A stretch of 64,000 bases of DNA from Paraburkholderia ginsengiterrae (GTDB taxonomy: Bacteria; Pseudomonadota; Gammaproteobacteria; Burkholderiales; Burkholderiaceae), in NCBI RefSeq assembly GCF_001645125.1, contig NZ_LXKA01000360.1:212401-276400 (forward strand), read 5' to 3'. Shown piece after piece: positions 16,856 through 25,900 of the stretch. How positions within the stretch are numbered: the stretch's first letter is position 1; each line of letters opens with the position of its first letter. The notes beneath the pieces were generated by a model. It saw only the letters and a program-made list of their open reading frames with translations. It had not been told where the DNA came from and ran no database searches. The translations under genes were made by a program, and so were the position numbers.

Positions 16856-16869
16856 CTGATATAAATCAA
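16856..16869 (+). promoter_or_regulatory. FNR-like box before the second histidine kinase
   Basis: CTGATATAAATCAA has one mismatch. No -10 sits at 31 bp in either direction, unlike most other boxes here, so it may repress, act from another position, or be inactive. Confidence 0.4.
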
Positions 16870-16914
16870 AGGCATGAGGCAGGTCGTGCCTCACCACACA
16901 CGCGTGGAGGCGCG

Positions 16915-18015
16915 ATGGGACCGTCGAGTAGCGAACCTTCCCGCTTTGCCGGCGCGGCGTCCGTATCCGACGTTCCGCTTGAGGACCGCTACTTTCTGTT
17001 GATCGAGGCGGTTGAGGATTACGCGATCTTCATGCTGGACACTTCCGGATGCGTGACGAGCTGGAACCCGGGTGCGCAGCGCATCAAGGGTTACACGCCT
17101 GACGAGATCATCGGCCAGCATTTCTCGGCGTTTTATACCCCAGAAGATATTGCTGCGGGCAAACCCACCCGCGAACTCGAAATCGCCGCAGCCAAAGGCC
17201 GTGTCGAAGACGAAGGTTGGCGGGTGAGGCGTGATGGCTCGCGCTTCTGGGCCAATGTGGTCATTTCTGCGGTGTGCGACGCGTCTGGCGCCTTGCTCGG
17301 CTTCGCCAAAGTGACGCGCGACATGACCGAACGAATGCGCCTCGCGGAACTCGAACGCGCCGTCGAAGTGACGACCCAAGTGCAAATCACACGGGAGAAC
17401 GAGCAGAAGCGCATCGCCCGCGAACTCCACGACGACCTCGGACAGCAATTGACCGCGCTGAAGATGAGTGTCGCCCTGCTCGAATCAAACCTGGCCGACC
17501 AGACTGTAGCGGCGTCTCTCATATCGGAAACGCATGAACTGCAGACGCAGATCGATTCAATGGTGGCTTCGCTGCGGCGTATCGCCGCCGATTTGCGGCC
17601 GCCGCTACTCGATGACCTTGGACTGACATCCGCACTCGACTGGCTCGCGGAAGATTTCGTGAAGCGCTATGGCGTCGATGTGACCGTGCATGTTGAATCG
17701 GACGAGCCCGCGTTCAACGAATTCGCGTCGACGACACTATTTCGCATCGTTCAGGAGGCGTTGACCAATGTCGCACGCCATGCGAGCGCAAGCCGCGTGA
17801 GAATCGAGATGGCTTGCGCGGAAGACACCCTCTCGCTCGAAATCGAAGATAACGGAATGGGTGTGGCGCTGGACCGTCCGCCTGAAAAGACTTCGTTTGG
17901 CTTGCTTGGCATTCGTGAGCGGGTGCGGCAGTTGCAAGGCAGCGTATCGTTTTTCAGCTCACCAGGCAGCGGATTTCGCATTTCGATCCGCGTGCCGCTC
18001 GCCGCGCTCGAGTAA
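16915..18015 (+). CDS. soluble PAS histidine kinase, HisKA_3 type
   Basis: A 366-residue cytoplasmic kinase: one PAS domain (about 25-140, FMLDTSGCVTSWNPGAQRIK then FWANVVI), a dimerisation domain with phosphoacceptor His172 in ARELHDDLGQQ, and a HATPase domain (IEDNGMG, GLLGIRERV). The catalytic half is very like that of the kinase at 9575, pointing to a common origin. It lacks membrane helices and has no adjacent regulator, so it may act on the response regulator at 10981 or the lone receiver at 11740. The PAS has no FixL-like haem His. GGAGG precedes the ATG. Confidence 0.88.
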   Translation: MGPSSSEPSRFAGAASVSDVPLEDRYFLLIEAVEDYAIFMLDTSGCVTSWNPGAQRIKGYTPDEIIGQHFSAFYTPEDIAAGKPTRELEIAAAKGRVEDEGWRVRRDGSRFWANVVISAVCDASGALLGFAKVTRDMTERMRLAELERAVEVTTQVQITRENEQKRIARELHDDLGQQLTALKMSVALLESNLADQTVAASLISETHELQTQIDSMVASLRRIAADLRPPLLDDLGLTSALDWLAEDFVKRYGVDVTVHVESDEPAFNEFASTTLFRIVQEALTNVARHASASRVRIEMACAEDTLSLEIEDNGMGVALDRPPEKTSFGLLGIRERVRQLQGSVSFFSSPGSGFRISIRVPLAALE

Positions 18016-18064
18016 CCGAAGGGTAGCGCGGGTGGCACAACGCTGGTTCGGGGTGCTTGCGATG

Positions 18065-19753
18065 TCAAGATACAGTCGACGAAGGAAGACTGCAGCTGGC
18101 GGCGAGTACTCGATTTCGCCCTTCGCTCTTTGCCTCATATAGCGCCTTGTCGGCAGCCCGTATAAGCTCCGTAGGCTCACCCGAACCTTGAATCGGGATC
18201 CGGGCGACAACACCTGCGCTTATCGTGACGAACCCAGTTGGGTTGCCCGTGTGCTCAATGTCCAACCCCCGAATAGCGTGACGGATGTTGTCTGCGATGA
18301 CTACGGCGCGAGCGGCATCGGTATTCGGAAGAAGCACTGCAATCTCCTCTCCACCATAGCGGGCGGCAAGATCTCCTGGACGTCCGGCTGTCAGGTCCCT
18401 GACGAGACGGCTAATCGTCCGCAGGCATTCATCCCCCGCCGCATGCCCGTAAATGTCGTTGTATTGTTTGAAGCAATCGACATCCAGCATGATCAATGCA
18501 AGAGGACTCGCGTGACGCGTGGCACGGCTATATTCGTTATGCAATGTGACATCGAATTGCCGGCGATTCGCGAGCTGTGTCAGGCTGTCCTGCAATGCAA
18601 GTTGTTCAAGCGTCCGATTGAGTTGTTCAAGGGAGGCATGGGCACGTGTCAGCTCCGCCTCTGCAGCAGTTCGCAATTCCATCTGCCGGATCAGATGCCA
18701 GCCGAACAAACCCACCACGACGACAAGGCAAAGCACGCCGGCAGAATGCCAGATCGTGTCGCGCCACCAATGGTGCAAAATCTCGTCCTTGGACAACGCA
18801 GCGGCCACAAAGACCGGGTAGTTTGGGAGGTTGCGGTAATTGTTCAGCCGCGTGACGCCGTCCTGCGCCGATTTGATGAAAGCCGTTCCGGCCGGACCCT
18901 TCGTCGTGTAATAGCGGTACAGCTCAGTTTTCCGCATATCTTTACCGATCATTGCGACATCGAACGGTCGACGAACCAGCATCACACCACTATTCAGGAC
19001 GAGTACAACGGCTCCCGCCTTGCCAATCTGAAGACTATCGTAGAAAGACCTGAAAAAATCGACATCGACGGTCGCCACGACAACACCGCCAAAACTGCCA
19101 TCCGGTTTATTGATTCTCCTTGAAACGGGAATAACCCACTTTCCACTTGACCGGCTGATTACGGGGACACCAATGTGCGGGCCAGGATCAACGTTATACC
19201 GATGAAAAACGAAATATTCGCGATCCGAGTTGTTGAACCGGTTAAGTGGGGTCGACGTAGAATTGACGATCCAGATTCCGTTTTCGTCATAGACAAAAAT
19301 ACCGACAAGCTGGGGAAGCTCCTGTTGGCGCATCACCAGAACGTCGTGCAGTCGTTTAAGCGCGGCTGGGCCGGTTCCGCCATGCTGCACGCGCTCAACG
19401 ATGCCCAGCAATGCCGTGTCTGCTTCCTTGAACGTGTCGTCGGCCTGCTGAACCATCGCCCGTGAAAGATTCGAGGCGGCGACATCCATTTCGCCCAGAT
19501 GGACTGACCGGGCGCTCCAACTTCGCCAGCCATCGAGCACGACGAAGCACAGGCAGACGATCGCGACGAAAGCGATCGCTCGCCAGATAATGGGCGGTCG
19601 ATACGAAATCAAACGGGTCTCCGTGGGCACCTTGCAAGCAACTGGCGGCACAATCTTTTGCAGGAAAAGCCGCCACTGTTGCCAACGTATGCAAGATATA
19701 TCGGCAGCCACACGCGAATCTTGACATCGGTCTGATTGCACCTGAGTTGACAT
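18065..19753 (-). CDS. diguanylate cyclase with periplasmic dCACHE sensor
   Basis: A 562-residue membrane protein. One transmembrane helix near 56-76, a periplasmic double-CACHE sensor (about 80-340, with HIGVPVISRSSGKWVIPVSR), a second transmembrane helix near 350-372, a short coiled coil, and a GGDEF domain. The active-site loop is GGEEI, an accepted variant of GGDEF, with an RPGD inhibitory site five residues before it. It should make cyclic-di-GMP and be subject to product inhibition. No EAL domain. It is the only c-di-GMP enzyme in the window. The start is the first ATG and is not supported by a strong ribosome site, so the first 20-40 residues are doubtful. Confidence 0.9.
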   Translation of the reverse strand: MSTQVQSDRCQDSRVAADISCIRWQQWRLFLQKIVPPVACKVPTETRLISYRPPIIWRAIAFVAIVCLCFVVLDGWRSWSARSVHLGEMDVAASNLSRAMVQQADDTFKEADTALLGIVERVQHGGTGPAALKRLHDVLVMRQQELPQLVGIFVYDENGIWIVNSTSTPLNRFNNSDREYFVFHRYNVDPGPHIGVPVISRSSGKWVIPVSRRINKPDGSFGGVVVATVDVDFFRSFYDSLQIGKAGAVVLVLNSGVMLVRRPFDVAMIGKDMRKTELYRYYTTKGPAGTAFIKSAQDGVTRLNNYRNLPNYPVFVAAALSKDEILHHWWRDTIWHSAGVLCLVVVVGLFGWHLIRQMELRTAAEAELTRAHASLEQLNRTLEQLALQDSLTQLANRRQFDVTLHNEYSRATRHASPLALIMLDVDCFKQYNDIYGHAAGDECLRTISRLVRDLTAGRPGDLAARYGGEEIAVLLPNTDAARAVVIADNIRHAIRGLDIEHTGNPTGFVTISAGVVARIPIQGSGEPTELIRAADKALYEAKSEGRNRVLAASCSLPSSTVS

Positions 19754-19787
19754 GAGCGATCGCCGTCAACCCGCCAGTGCGATGCGA

Positions 19788-19801
19788 ATGATCCAGATCA
19801 A
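19788..19801 (+). promoter_or_regulatory. FNR box for carbamate kinase
   Basis: ATGATCCAGATCAA has one mismatch. The -10-like CCTAAT (19824-19829) is centred 32 bp downstream, giving a start of transcription near 19836. Confidence 0.65.
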
Positions 19802-19885
19802 TCGGTCCCACTCCATACGGTGACCTAATTCACTTATGTGAAGACAGCCACGGTGCTCGTGGCACCACGCGGACCGGAGGACATC

Positions 19886-20797
19886 ATGCGAATTCTGATT
19901 GCGCTAGGCCGATCTGCGTTAGTGCGGCGCGGCGAACCGATGACCATGGCTCACCAGATGGCTAATATCCGCCGTGCCGCGCTGCAAATCGCCCGGCTTG
20001 CCGACGGCAACGAACTGGTTGTCACGCATGGCAACGGCCCCCAGGTCGGCCTGCTGGCCTTGCAGGCCACTGCAGCCACTGGTGTGGCGGGCGCGGCTCC
20101 GCTCGATGTGCTCGGCGCCGAGTCGGAGGGCATGATCGGCTATCTGCTCGAGCAGGAACTGGCCAACGCGCTGCCCGCCCAGCGCCAGGCCGCGACACTG
20201 CTTACGCGCGTCGAAGTCGACCCCCAGGATCCAGCCTTCCGGCATCCCGCCAAGCCGATCGGCCCGGTTTATACGGAAGCGGAAGCCGAACGTCTGACGA
20301 GTCGTACCGACTGGATCTTTGCGCGGGACGGGAACGAATTCCGGCGCGTCGTTGCGTCACCGAAGCCGCAACGCATCATGGCGCTTCAGTCCATTGAATG
20401 GCTGCTCGAGCGCAACGTGGTCGTGATTGCTGCCGGCGGCGGGGGAATTCCGGTCAGTGCCGCACACGATCGACAGACGCGCTCCGGCGTGGAGGCCGTG
20501 ATCGACAAGGATCTGTGCAGCGCCCTGCTGGCCACGGATATGGGTGCCGATCTGCTGCTGATTGCAACCGATGTGGATGCGGTCTATGCCGACTGGCACA
20601 CGCCGTACGAACGGATACTGAGCCAGGTATCCGCTGCCGGCCTGCGGTCGATGCCCTTCCCCGCCCACTCGATGGGCCCGAAAGTCCAGGCTGCATGCGA
20701 TTTTGTCACGCGCACCGGCAAGCGCGCGGTGATCGGTTCGATCGATCATATCGAGGCAATGGCAGCTGGAACGACAGGAACTCAGATCACGCTGTAA
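19886..20797 (+). CDS. arcC: carbamate kinase
   Basis: A 303-residue amino-acid-kinase-fold protein (family about 310). Motifs: VVTHGNGPQVG for ATP and carbamate binding, VVIAAGGGGIPV, AVIDKDLCSALLA and the C-terminal GPKVQAACDF. It makes ATP from carbamoyl phosphate, as in the arginine deiminase pathway, again substrate-level energy without oxygen. arcA and arcB are not in the window, so the carbamoyl phosphate source is elsewhere. Start at ATG 19886 after CGGAGG. Controlled by the FNR box upstream and ended by the hairpin at 20845-20870. Confidence 0.88.
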   Translation: MRILIALGRSALVRRGEPMTMAHQMANIRRAALQIARLADGNELVVTHGNGPQVGLLALQATAATGVAGAAPLDVLGAESEGMIGYLLEQELANALPAQRQAATLLTRVEVDPQDPAFRHPAKPIGPVYTEAEAERLTSRTDWIFARDGNEFRRVVASPKPQRIMALQSIEWLLERNVVVIAAGGGGIPVSAAHDRQTRSGVEAVIDKDLCSALLATDMGADLLLIATDVDAVYADWHTPYERILSQVSAAGLRSMPFPAHSMGPKVQAACDFVTRTGKRAVIGSIDHIEAMAAGTTGTQITL

Positions 20798-20844
20798 GCG
20801 GCCTGCGGAGGCGCCCCGCGCACCCGCGGTTTCTCCGCCCATGC

Positions 20845-20870
20845 CGGCGGCCGAACCGTTTCGGCCGCCG
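20845..20870. terminator. hairpin between convergent arcC and CBS genes
   Basis: A perfect 11-bp stem (20845-20855 with 20860-20870) closed by a 4-base loop lies between the two convergent genes. There is no T run, so it may work with Rho or as a bidirectional barrier. Confidence 0.55.
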
Positions 20871-20890
20871 CCTGCCGGAGCCGGAGCGCG

Positions 20891-21580
20891 CTAGATGCCG
20901 GGCATCACCGGATACGGCTCGGTGTGATCCTCCACACGCTTGACGCCGGGTATGCTTTGCGCCGCCACACGGACGGCGTCAATGGCTTCCATCGAATGAA
21001 AAATGCCCCACAGGTGCACGACTCCACCGGTGACGACGATATTGCGGCCGGCGAAGCTCCACTTACGGCCAGCCAGCTCGCCCATCAGCATCGCACGGAT
21101 CTCGGCGTCCGGGAGCGTCACATCGGCTGCCGGCTCATCCGGCACGCTGGCGAGTGCCTGCACAAGGTTGGCGCGGCTCACGATGCCCACGAGCTGGCCC
21201 GCCTTCGTCACGGGTACGCGTTTGATGCGCCGCGTCTCGAGAATACCGGCCACCTCGGCGAGCGGCGTGTCGGGCTGAACGCTGATCGCGCCAGTGGTCA
21301 TCACGTCACGCACTTTCGTCGCGTGCGTTTTGATGTAATCCCGCGCTTCATGGCTAGCCGACCAGAATTCGAGCCACGAGGTTCGCGCACGCTCGTCAGT
21401 ACCGATTTCGCTGCGGCGAAGCAGATCGCCTTCGCTGATCATGCCGGCGATATGGCCGTCGGTGTCCAGCACCGGCGCACCGCTGATGCCGTTATCGACA
21501 AAGATTTTTGCAACCTCCCGCACGGTCATGTCGGGGGTGACGGTTATGACATTGCTGGTCATGACATCGGATGCGCGCAT
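20891..21580 (-). CDS. CBS-pair and BON domain protein
   Basis: A 229-residue protein with two CBS domains (MTSNVITVTPDMTVREVAKI and MTTGAISVQPDTPLAEVAGI) and a C-terminal BON-like domain (about 165-225, VVHLWGIFHSMEAIDAVRVA). CBS pairs bind adenosine nucleotides and report energy state, while BON domains bind membranes or other proteins. ATG at 21580 with AAGGAG upstream. The FNR box at 21704-21717 is its own promoter. Confidence 0.88.
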   Translation of the reverse strand: MRASDVMTSNVITVTPDMTVREVAKIFVDNGISGAPVLDTDGHIAGMISEGDLLRRSEIGTDERARTSWLEFWSASHEARDYIKTHATKVRDVMTTGAISVQPDTPLAEVAGILETRRIKRVPVTKAGQLVGIVSRANLVQALASVPDEPAADVTLPDAEIRAMLMGELAGRKWSFAGRNIVVTGGVVHLWGIFHSMEAIDAVRVAAQSIPGVKRVEDHTEPYPVMPGI

Positions 21581-21703
21581 GGCGAGTCTCCTTGAAAATT
21601 AGGATCCTTGAATTCATGGCTCCGGTGCGTTTCGATAGGTCCGCATCTGGGCACCGGCAAGCCCTCGTGTGGTCTAGATTAGGTGCGCGCCGCGCCCTGT
21701 CAT

Positions 21704-21717
21704 TTGACTTGGATCAC
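21704..21717 (-). promoter_or_regulatory. FNR box for the CBS-BON gene
   Basis: TTGACTTGGATCAC has two mismatches. TAATCT (21676-21681, minus) is centred 32 bp away. Confidence 0.5.
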
Positions 21718-21736
21718 GCATCCCAACGATGCGTGC

Positions 21737-22387
21737 CTATCTCACCACCAGATTGTCGACCAGCGCATGAACCCCAGGCGCCGACCATGCCGCACCGCGC
21801 ACCGCCACGCGTTCCGCCACTGAATCGACGGTACCTGTTAGCGTGACCGTTCCTTCATGCACCTTCACCTCAATATGCTTCGCTTCGCGTTCGGCGTGGC
21901 GTTGCAGCGCTTTGCCGATCTGTTCGCCGATATCCTGCGCCGCTGCGTTGCCACCTATCCGGATGAGGTTCGATACCCCCGTCACCCCACGCATCTGTGA
22001 AATTGTGTGCGTGGCGACGTGGCTCCGATACGCGCAATCAACCTCGCCGCTCAGTGTCACCCGGCCTTTCTCGACCTGCACCTTCACCGCCTCTTCGCTC
22101 AACCCGACTGTCCAGTGCATGATGGAGCGAACAGCATTGGCGATTTCTTCATCTGTTCGCACATCCGAATTCAGCAGGCGGATGTCCATTTCCACGACGA
22201 CAGCCTTGACACCGGCGACACGCTGCGCCGCTTTCTCTGCCGCGAGCTTTTCCGCAAGACTTGCGGGATGGCCAGATAGCGTCACGACCCGATCGCGCAC
22301 TTCGACACCGATGTCCGTGATGTTGACCGCCGGATCCCACGCCAGCTCTTCTTCGACCTGCCGTTTCAATTCCATGTCCGATTTCAT
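21737..22387 (-). CDS. triple-BON-domain protein
   Basis: A 216-residue protein made of three BON domains (about 5-70, 78-145 and 150-215), each with the pattern VxVxxGxVTLSG (RDRVVTLSGH, EKGRVTLSGE, HEGTVTLTGT). Related to OsmY-like stress proteins, but it has no signal peptide and so is probably cytoplasmic. Start MKSDMELKRQ after AAGGAG. Third gene of a leftward operon behind the FNR box at 24025-24038. Confidence 0.85.
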   Translation of the reverse strand: MKSDMELKRQVEEELAWDPAVNITDIGVEVRDRVVTLSGHPASLAEKLAAEKAAQRVAGVKAVVVEMDIRLLNSDVRTDEEIANAVRSIMHWTVGLSEEAVKVQVEKGRVTLSGEVDCAYRSHVATHTISQMRGVTGVSNLIRIGGNAAAQDIGEQIGKALQRHAEREAKHIEVKVHEGTVTLTGTVDSVAERVAVRGAAWSAPGVHALVDNLVVR

Positions 22388-22467
22388 TGCGTGCTCCTTA
22401 TGTTTGCGCTCGGACGGTGCCCTCGTCGGCAACTTCAGCGTGACGGGATTCATCGTCGACACCGCCG

Positions 22468-23508
22468 TTACGGCATTTCGATAATCACCTTCAATGCATG
22501 GGAATCCGCGGCCCTTCCGAAAGTCTCATAGGCGTTCAACACGTCCTCGAACTGGAAGCGGTGCGTAATCAGGCTGGCGGGATCAAGCCGGCCGGAGCGC
22601 ACCGTTTTCAGCAACATGGGCGTGCTGACCGTATCGACGAGGCGCGTCGTAATGGAAATATTCCGATCCCACAGCGACTCGAGGTGCAGGTCAGCCTTCA
22701 CACCATGCACGCCGACATTGGCGATCACCCCGCCCGGAGCGATCAGCGCCTCGCACAACTCGAACGTTTCAGGCACACCTACAGCCTCGATCGCACAATC
22801 CACGCCGACGCCGCCGGTGAGTTTCATCAGGGCCGCCACCGGCTCGCTCATCCGGCTGTCGATGCATGCGGTTGCCCCGAAACGGCTCGCCGCTTCCAGC
22901 CGATGCGCATCGCGATCGATCATGATGATCTGGGCCGGCGAGTAAAACTGAGCGGTGAGCAGCGACGCCAGTCCGATCGGACCCGCGCCGACAATCGCCA
23001 CCGTGCTGCCGGGCTGCACCTTCCCGTTGAGGACCCCGCACTCGAAGCCGGTTGGCAGGATGTCGGACAGCATCACGAGCGCTTCTTCGTCGGCGCCGGC
23101 GGGAATCGGGTAAAGACTCGTCTCCGCGTGCGGAATGCGCACGTATTCAGCCTGGGTTCCGTCGATACGGTTGCCGAGAATCCAGCCGCCGGTCGTGCAG
23201 TGCGAATACATGCCGCGCCGGCAATACTCGCATTTGCCGCAAGAGGAAATGCACGAGATCAGCACATGATCGCCCTCCTTTAACGAACTGACAGCCGTGC
23301 CGACCTGGTGCACGATGCCCACTCCCTCGTGTCCCAAAATGCGGCTGGGCTCGCACGTTGGAACATCGCCCTTCAGAATATGAAGGTCCGTGCCGCAGAT
23401 CGTGGTGCGAGTCACCTTGACGATAGCGTCGGTGGCGCTGGCGAGTTGCGGCATGGGCCGCTCATCGAGCGACTTCTTGCCAGGGCCGTGATAGACAAGT
23501 GCTTTCAT
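22468..23508 (-). CDS. zinc-dependent alcohol dehydrogenase, threonine-dehydrogenase-like
   Basis: A 346-residue MDR-family enzyme. Catalytic zinc ligands in ICGTDLH and GHEGVG, structural zinc cysteines in CGKCEYCRRGMYSHC, and the NAD-binding GAGPIGLAS. It reduces or oxidises an alcohol/aldehyde with NAD(P), and in anoxia it could regenerate NAD. Start MKALVYHGPG after GGAGG. Second gene of the operon with the 117-residue hypothetical protein upstream and the BON protein downstream. Confidence 0.9.
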   Translation of the reverse strand: MKALVYHGPGKKSLDERPMPQLASATDAIVKVTRTTICGTDLHILKGDVPTCEPSRILGHEGVGIVHQVGTAVSSLKEGDHVLISCISSCGKCEYCRRGMYSHCTTGGWILGNRIDGTQAEYVRIPHAETSLYPIPAGADEEALVMLSDILPTGFECGVLNGKVQPGSTVAIVGAGPIGLASLLTAQFYSPAQIIMIDRDAHRLEAASRFGATACIDSRMSEPVAALMKLTGGVGVDCAIEAVGVPETFELCEALIAPGGVIANVGVHGVKADLHLESLWDRNISITTRLVDTVSTPMLLKTVRSGRLDPASLITHRFQFEDVLNAYETFGRAADSHALKVIIEMP

Positions 23509-23565
23509 CGACAACCTCCGTTGATCAGTCGGGCCTGCCATGAGGCCGGAATCAGGTTTGCGAAT

Positions 23566-23919
23566 TCAGATGTGCGCGATGCCGCGCTCGAGCAGCCGTT
23601 CTGCCGCATCGAATGACGCCCGCACTGCGTCATCGGGATCCTCACTCTGGCGATGCTTGAGTGGCATCAGTTCACCCGAGCGCAGGACCAGATCGAGCCG
23701 CGCGTCGAACAGGAGATGGCTCGGCATCGCGTCCTGCGCGGCGCTACGCGCACCGGATGTCTCGCTCAACGCCCGCCCATGAACGGCCTCGATCGCAAGA
23801 TGGCATCCCGAAATGGTTTTGCCGAACCGCTCGAGGCGCACCAGTTGCGCTGCCGCCTCCGACTCGATTTGCGCGGAGCCGGCAAATCCGAGGTAGACGA
23901 TCTGCATATCGATTCCCAT
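23566..23919 (-). CDS. hypothetical protein heading the ADH-BON operon
   Basis: A 117-residue protein, function not recognised. It begins MGIDMQIVYLGF, with a short alternating beta/alpha pattern and a C-terminal helix (ASFDAAERLLERGIAHI). GGAGG stands 5 bases before the ATG, so it is expressed. First gene behind the FNR box at 24025-24038. A remote relation to universal stress proteins is possible, but I see no nucleotide-binding motif. Confidence 0.65.
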   Translation of the reverse strand: MGIDMQIVYLGFAGSAQIESEAAAQLVRLERFGKTISGCHLAIEAVHGRALSETSGARSAAQDAMPSHLLFDARLDLVLRSGELMPLKHRQSEDPDDAVRASFDAAERLLERGIAHI

Positions 23920-24024
23920 GCTGCCTCCGCCCGTGCAGTTCTATCCTTTGACCATTGCGACAATGAAAGCCGCATTCGGCAGCGAGCCCATGCGGAGATC
24001 ATCCGCGCTAATCGCGCGCCGGGA

Positions 24025-24038
24025 TTGACCTGCATCAA
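24025..24038 (-). promoter_or_regulatory. FNR box for the hypothetical-ADH-BON operon
   Basis: TTGACCTGCATCAA has one mismatch. GATGAT (23998-24003, minus) is centred 31 bp away. Confidence 0.65.
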
Positions 24039-24104
24039 CGGCGCCGCCCGCTGCGACTTTTTTGCCGGATTAATCACGCGGCGCCGCTGAACGATGGCTC
24101 CCGA

Positions 24105-24118
24105 TTGATCCAACTCAA
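24105..24118 (+). promoter_or_regulatory. FNR box for the Nramp-related transporter
   Basis: TTGATCCAACTCAA has one mismatch. TATGGT (24140-24145) is centred 31 bp downstream. Confidence 0.65.
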
Positions 24119-24188
24119 CGAGCATCCGCGCTGCGCGGGTATGGTCCAGCCCATACGTCCACGGCCATCACCCCTCGGGGACCACCAC

Positions 24189-25535
24189 ATGAACGACTCC
24201 CGATACCCTGGCACGCTTGCCCAAGAAGATGTCGTAGCGGAACCTGATAGAACACCGTCGAGACGCCAGGGCGCGATACTTGCGCAACTGAAGGAACACC
24301 CGCTCGCGCGGGTTGGGCCCGGTCTCATCACCGGCGTCGCCGACGATGACCCAAGCGGCATCGCCACGTATTCGCAGGCCGGCGCGCAATTCGGCCTGAA
24401 CATGCTGTGGACCATGCCCCTTGCGTTTCCATTGATGGCGGCCGTCCAGTGCATGTGCGCGAATCTGGGCCGCGTGACGGGCAAGGGTCTGGCCGCCAAC
24501 ATCAAGGAGGTGTTTCCGCCGGTCGTTCTGTATGGCGTGGTCGCGCTACTGCTCGTGGCCAACACGCTGAACATCGCCGCCGACGTGGCCGCGATGGGCG
24601 AAGTCGCGCAACTTGTCACCGGCGTAAACCGTCACATGATGACCGTATGCTTTGTGTTCGCCACGCTGCTGTTGCAGATCTTCGTGCCGTACCATCGCTA
24701 CGTCTTTTTTCTGAAGTGGCTGACCGTTTCGCTGCTTGCCTATGCGGCAGTTCTGTTCGTGGTCCATGTACCGTGGGGCGACGTCGTCCTGCGCACGCTC
24801 TGGCCGCACTTCACCGTTGACGCGAGCTCGGCGGCGGTCGTGGTCGCCGTGTTCGGCACCACGATCAGCCCATACCTGTTCTTCTGGCAGGCCTCAGAGG
24901 AAGTCGAGGACATGCACGCGCATGCCGGCGGTGCCCCGCTCGTGGGCGACCCGCGCGCCGCGCGCGTGGAACTGCGGCGCATCCGCTGGGACACGTGGAG
25001 CGGCATGCTCTACTCGGATCTCACCGCCTACTTCATCATCCTCGCGACGGCGGTGACGCTGCATGCCGCCGGCGTGACCGACATCACCACCGCCGCCCAG
25101 GCGGCAAGCGCGCTGCGGCCGCTCGCGGGCAACCTGGCCTATCTGCTGTTCGCACTCGGCATACTCGGTGTGGGTTTTATCGGTGTGCCGGTGCTGGCCG
25201 GATCAGGCGCCTATGCATTGGCGGAGGCCATGGGATGGCCGGAAGGACTCGAGCAAACGCCGCGCGACGCACGCGGTTTCTACGGCCTGATCGCCGTGAG
25301 CGTGCTGGCCGCGCTGGTCATCCAGTATTCGTCGATCAACCCCATGAAAGCGCTGTTCTGGAGTGCGGTTATCAACGGCGTGGTGGCCGTGCCGCTAATG
25401 GTGGTCATCCTCCTGCTCGTCTCGAAACGCAGGGTCATGGGCGACTTCACCGCGAGCCGGCCGCTCCTCGTGCTCGGCTCGATCGCGACCGTGGTCATGG
25501 GCGCGGCAGCGATCGTGATGCTGTTACCGGTCTGA
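24189..25535 (+). CDS. Nramp-related divalent metal transporter
   Basis: A 448-residue inner-membrane protein with about 11 hydrophobic segments and the LeuT-like Nramp fold. In place of the canonical DPGN of helix 1 it has DDDPSGIATYS, and in helix 6 FGTTISPYLFFWQASEEVED without the Met-Pro-His of Mn/Fe Nramps. Such changes are typical of Nramp-related proteins that may carry Mg2+ rather than Mn2+ or Fe2+, so the substrate is uncertain. Start at ATG 24189. FNR box upstream. Confidence 0.85.
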   Translation: MNDSRYPGTLAQEDVVAEPDRTPSRRQGAILAQLKEHPLARVGPGLITGVADDDPSGIATYSQAGAQFGLNMLWTMPLAFPLMAAVQCMCANLGRVTGKGLAANIKEVFPPVVLYGVVALLLVANTLNIAADVAAMGEVAQLVTGVNRHMMTVCFVFATLLLQIFVPYHRYVFFLKWLTVSLLAYAAVLFVVHVPWGDVVLRTLWPHFTVDASSAAVVVAVFGTTISPYLFFWQASEEVEDMHAHAGGAPLVGDPRAARVELRRIRWDTWSGMLYSDLTAYFIILATAVTLHAAGVTDITTAAQAASALRPLAGNLAYLLFALGILGVGFIGVPVLAGSGAYALAEAMGWPEGLEQTPRDARGFYGLIAVSVLAALVIQYSSINPMKALFWSAVINGVVAVPLMVVILLLVSKRRVMGDFTASRPLLVLGSIATVVMGAAAIVMLLPV

Positions 25536-25547
25536 GCGGAGCGTGAA

Positions 25548-25814
25548 TCAGCAAGTCCATTCGAGCGTCGCGTATTGCGCCAGATGACGTTTCAACGTAT
25601 TCACGAACAGCAACAGCGATGGGGCCGCCGCACCGCGGTGCACTTCAGCCGCGCGCACCTTGTATTGCGCGACAGGCGCCCGGCCGGCCAGCGCACGCAT
25701 CTCGTCAAAGGCGGCCTGACTGCCGAAGCCGCCGCAACTGCAAAAGAACGCGACATGTCTGAACTTCAAGCGGTTCTCCTCCAGAGCAAACACAAGGACG
25801 CACACGGGCGTCAC
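25548..25814 (-). pseudogene. flavodoxin-like protein, C-terminal fragment
   Basis: The 88 codons encode the second half of a flavodoxin-fold protein (FRHVAFFCSCGGFGSQAAFD, then LAGRAPVAQYKVRAAEV). The N-terminal half with the FMN phosphate-binding loop (T/S-x-T-x-x-T) is absent, and none of the three frames upstream encodes it. An FNR box and a -10 (AGCTTA on the plus strand, 25827-25832) lie directly in front, so a deletion seems to have joined the promoter to the 3' half of the gene. Unlikely to bind FMN. Confidence 0.6.
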
Positions 25815-25853
25815 GGATTTGCTCAGAGCTTAGGCTGCAGCTGGCGGTGGCTC

Positions 25854-25867
25854 ATGACGCAGATCAA
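25854..25867 (-). promoter_or_regulatory. FNR box before the flavodoxin fragment
   Basis: ATGACGCAGATCAA has two mismatches. TAAGCT (25827-25832, minus) is centred 31 bp away. Confidence 0.5.
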
Positions 25868-25900
25868 GCTCCGTCGTCACGCGCAACGCCGGAGCTGCCG

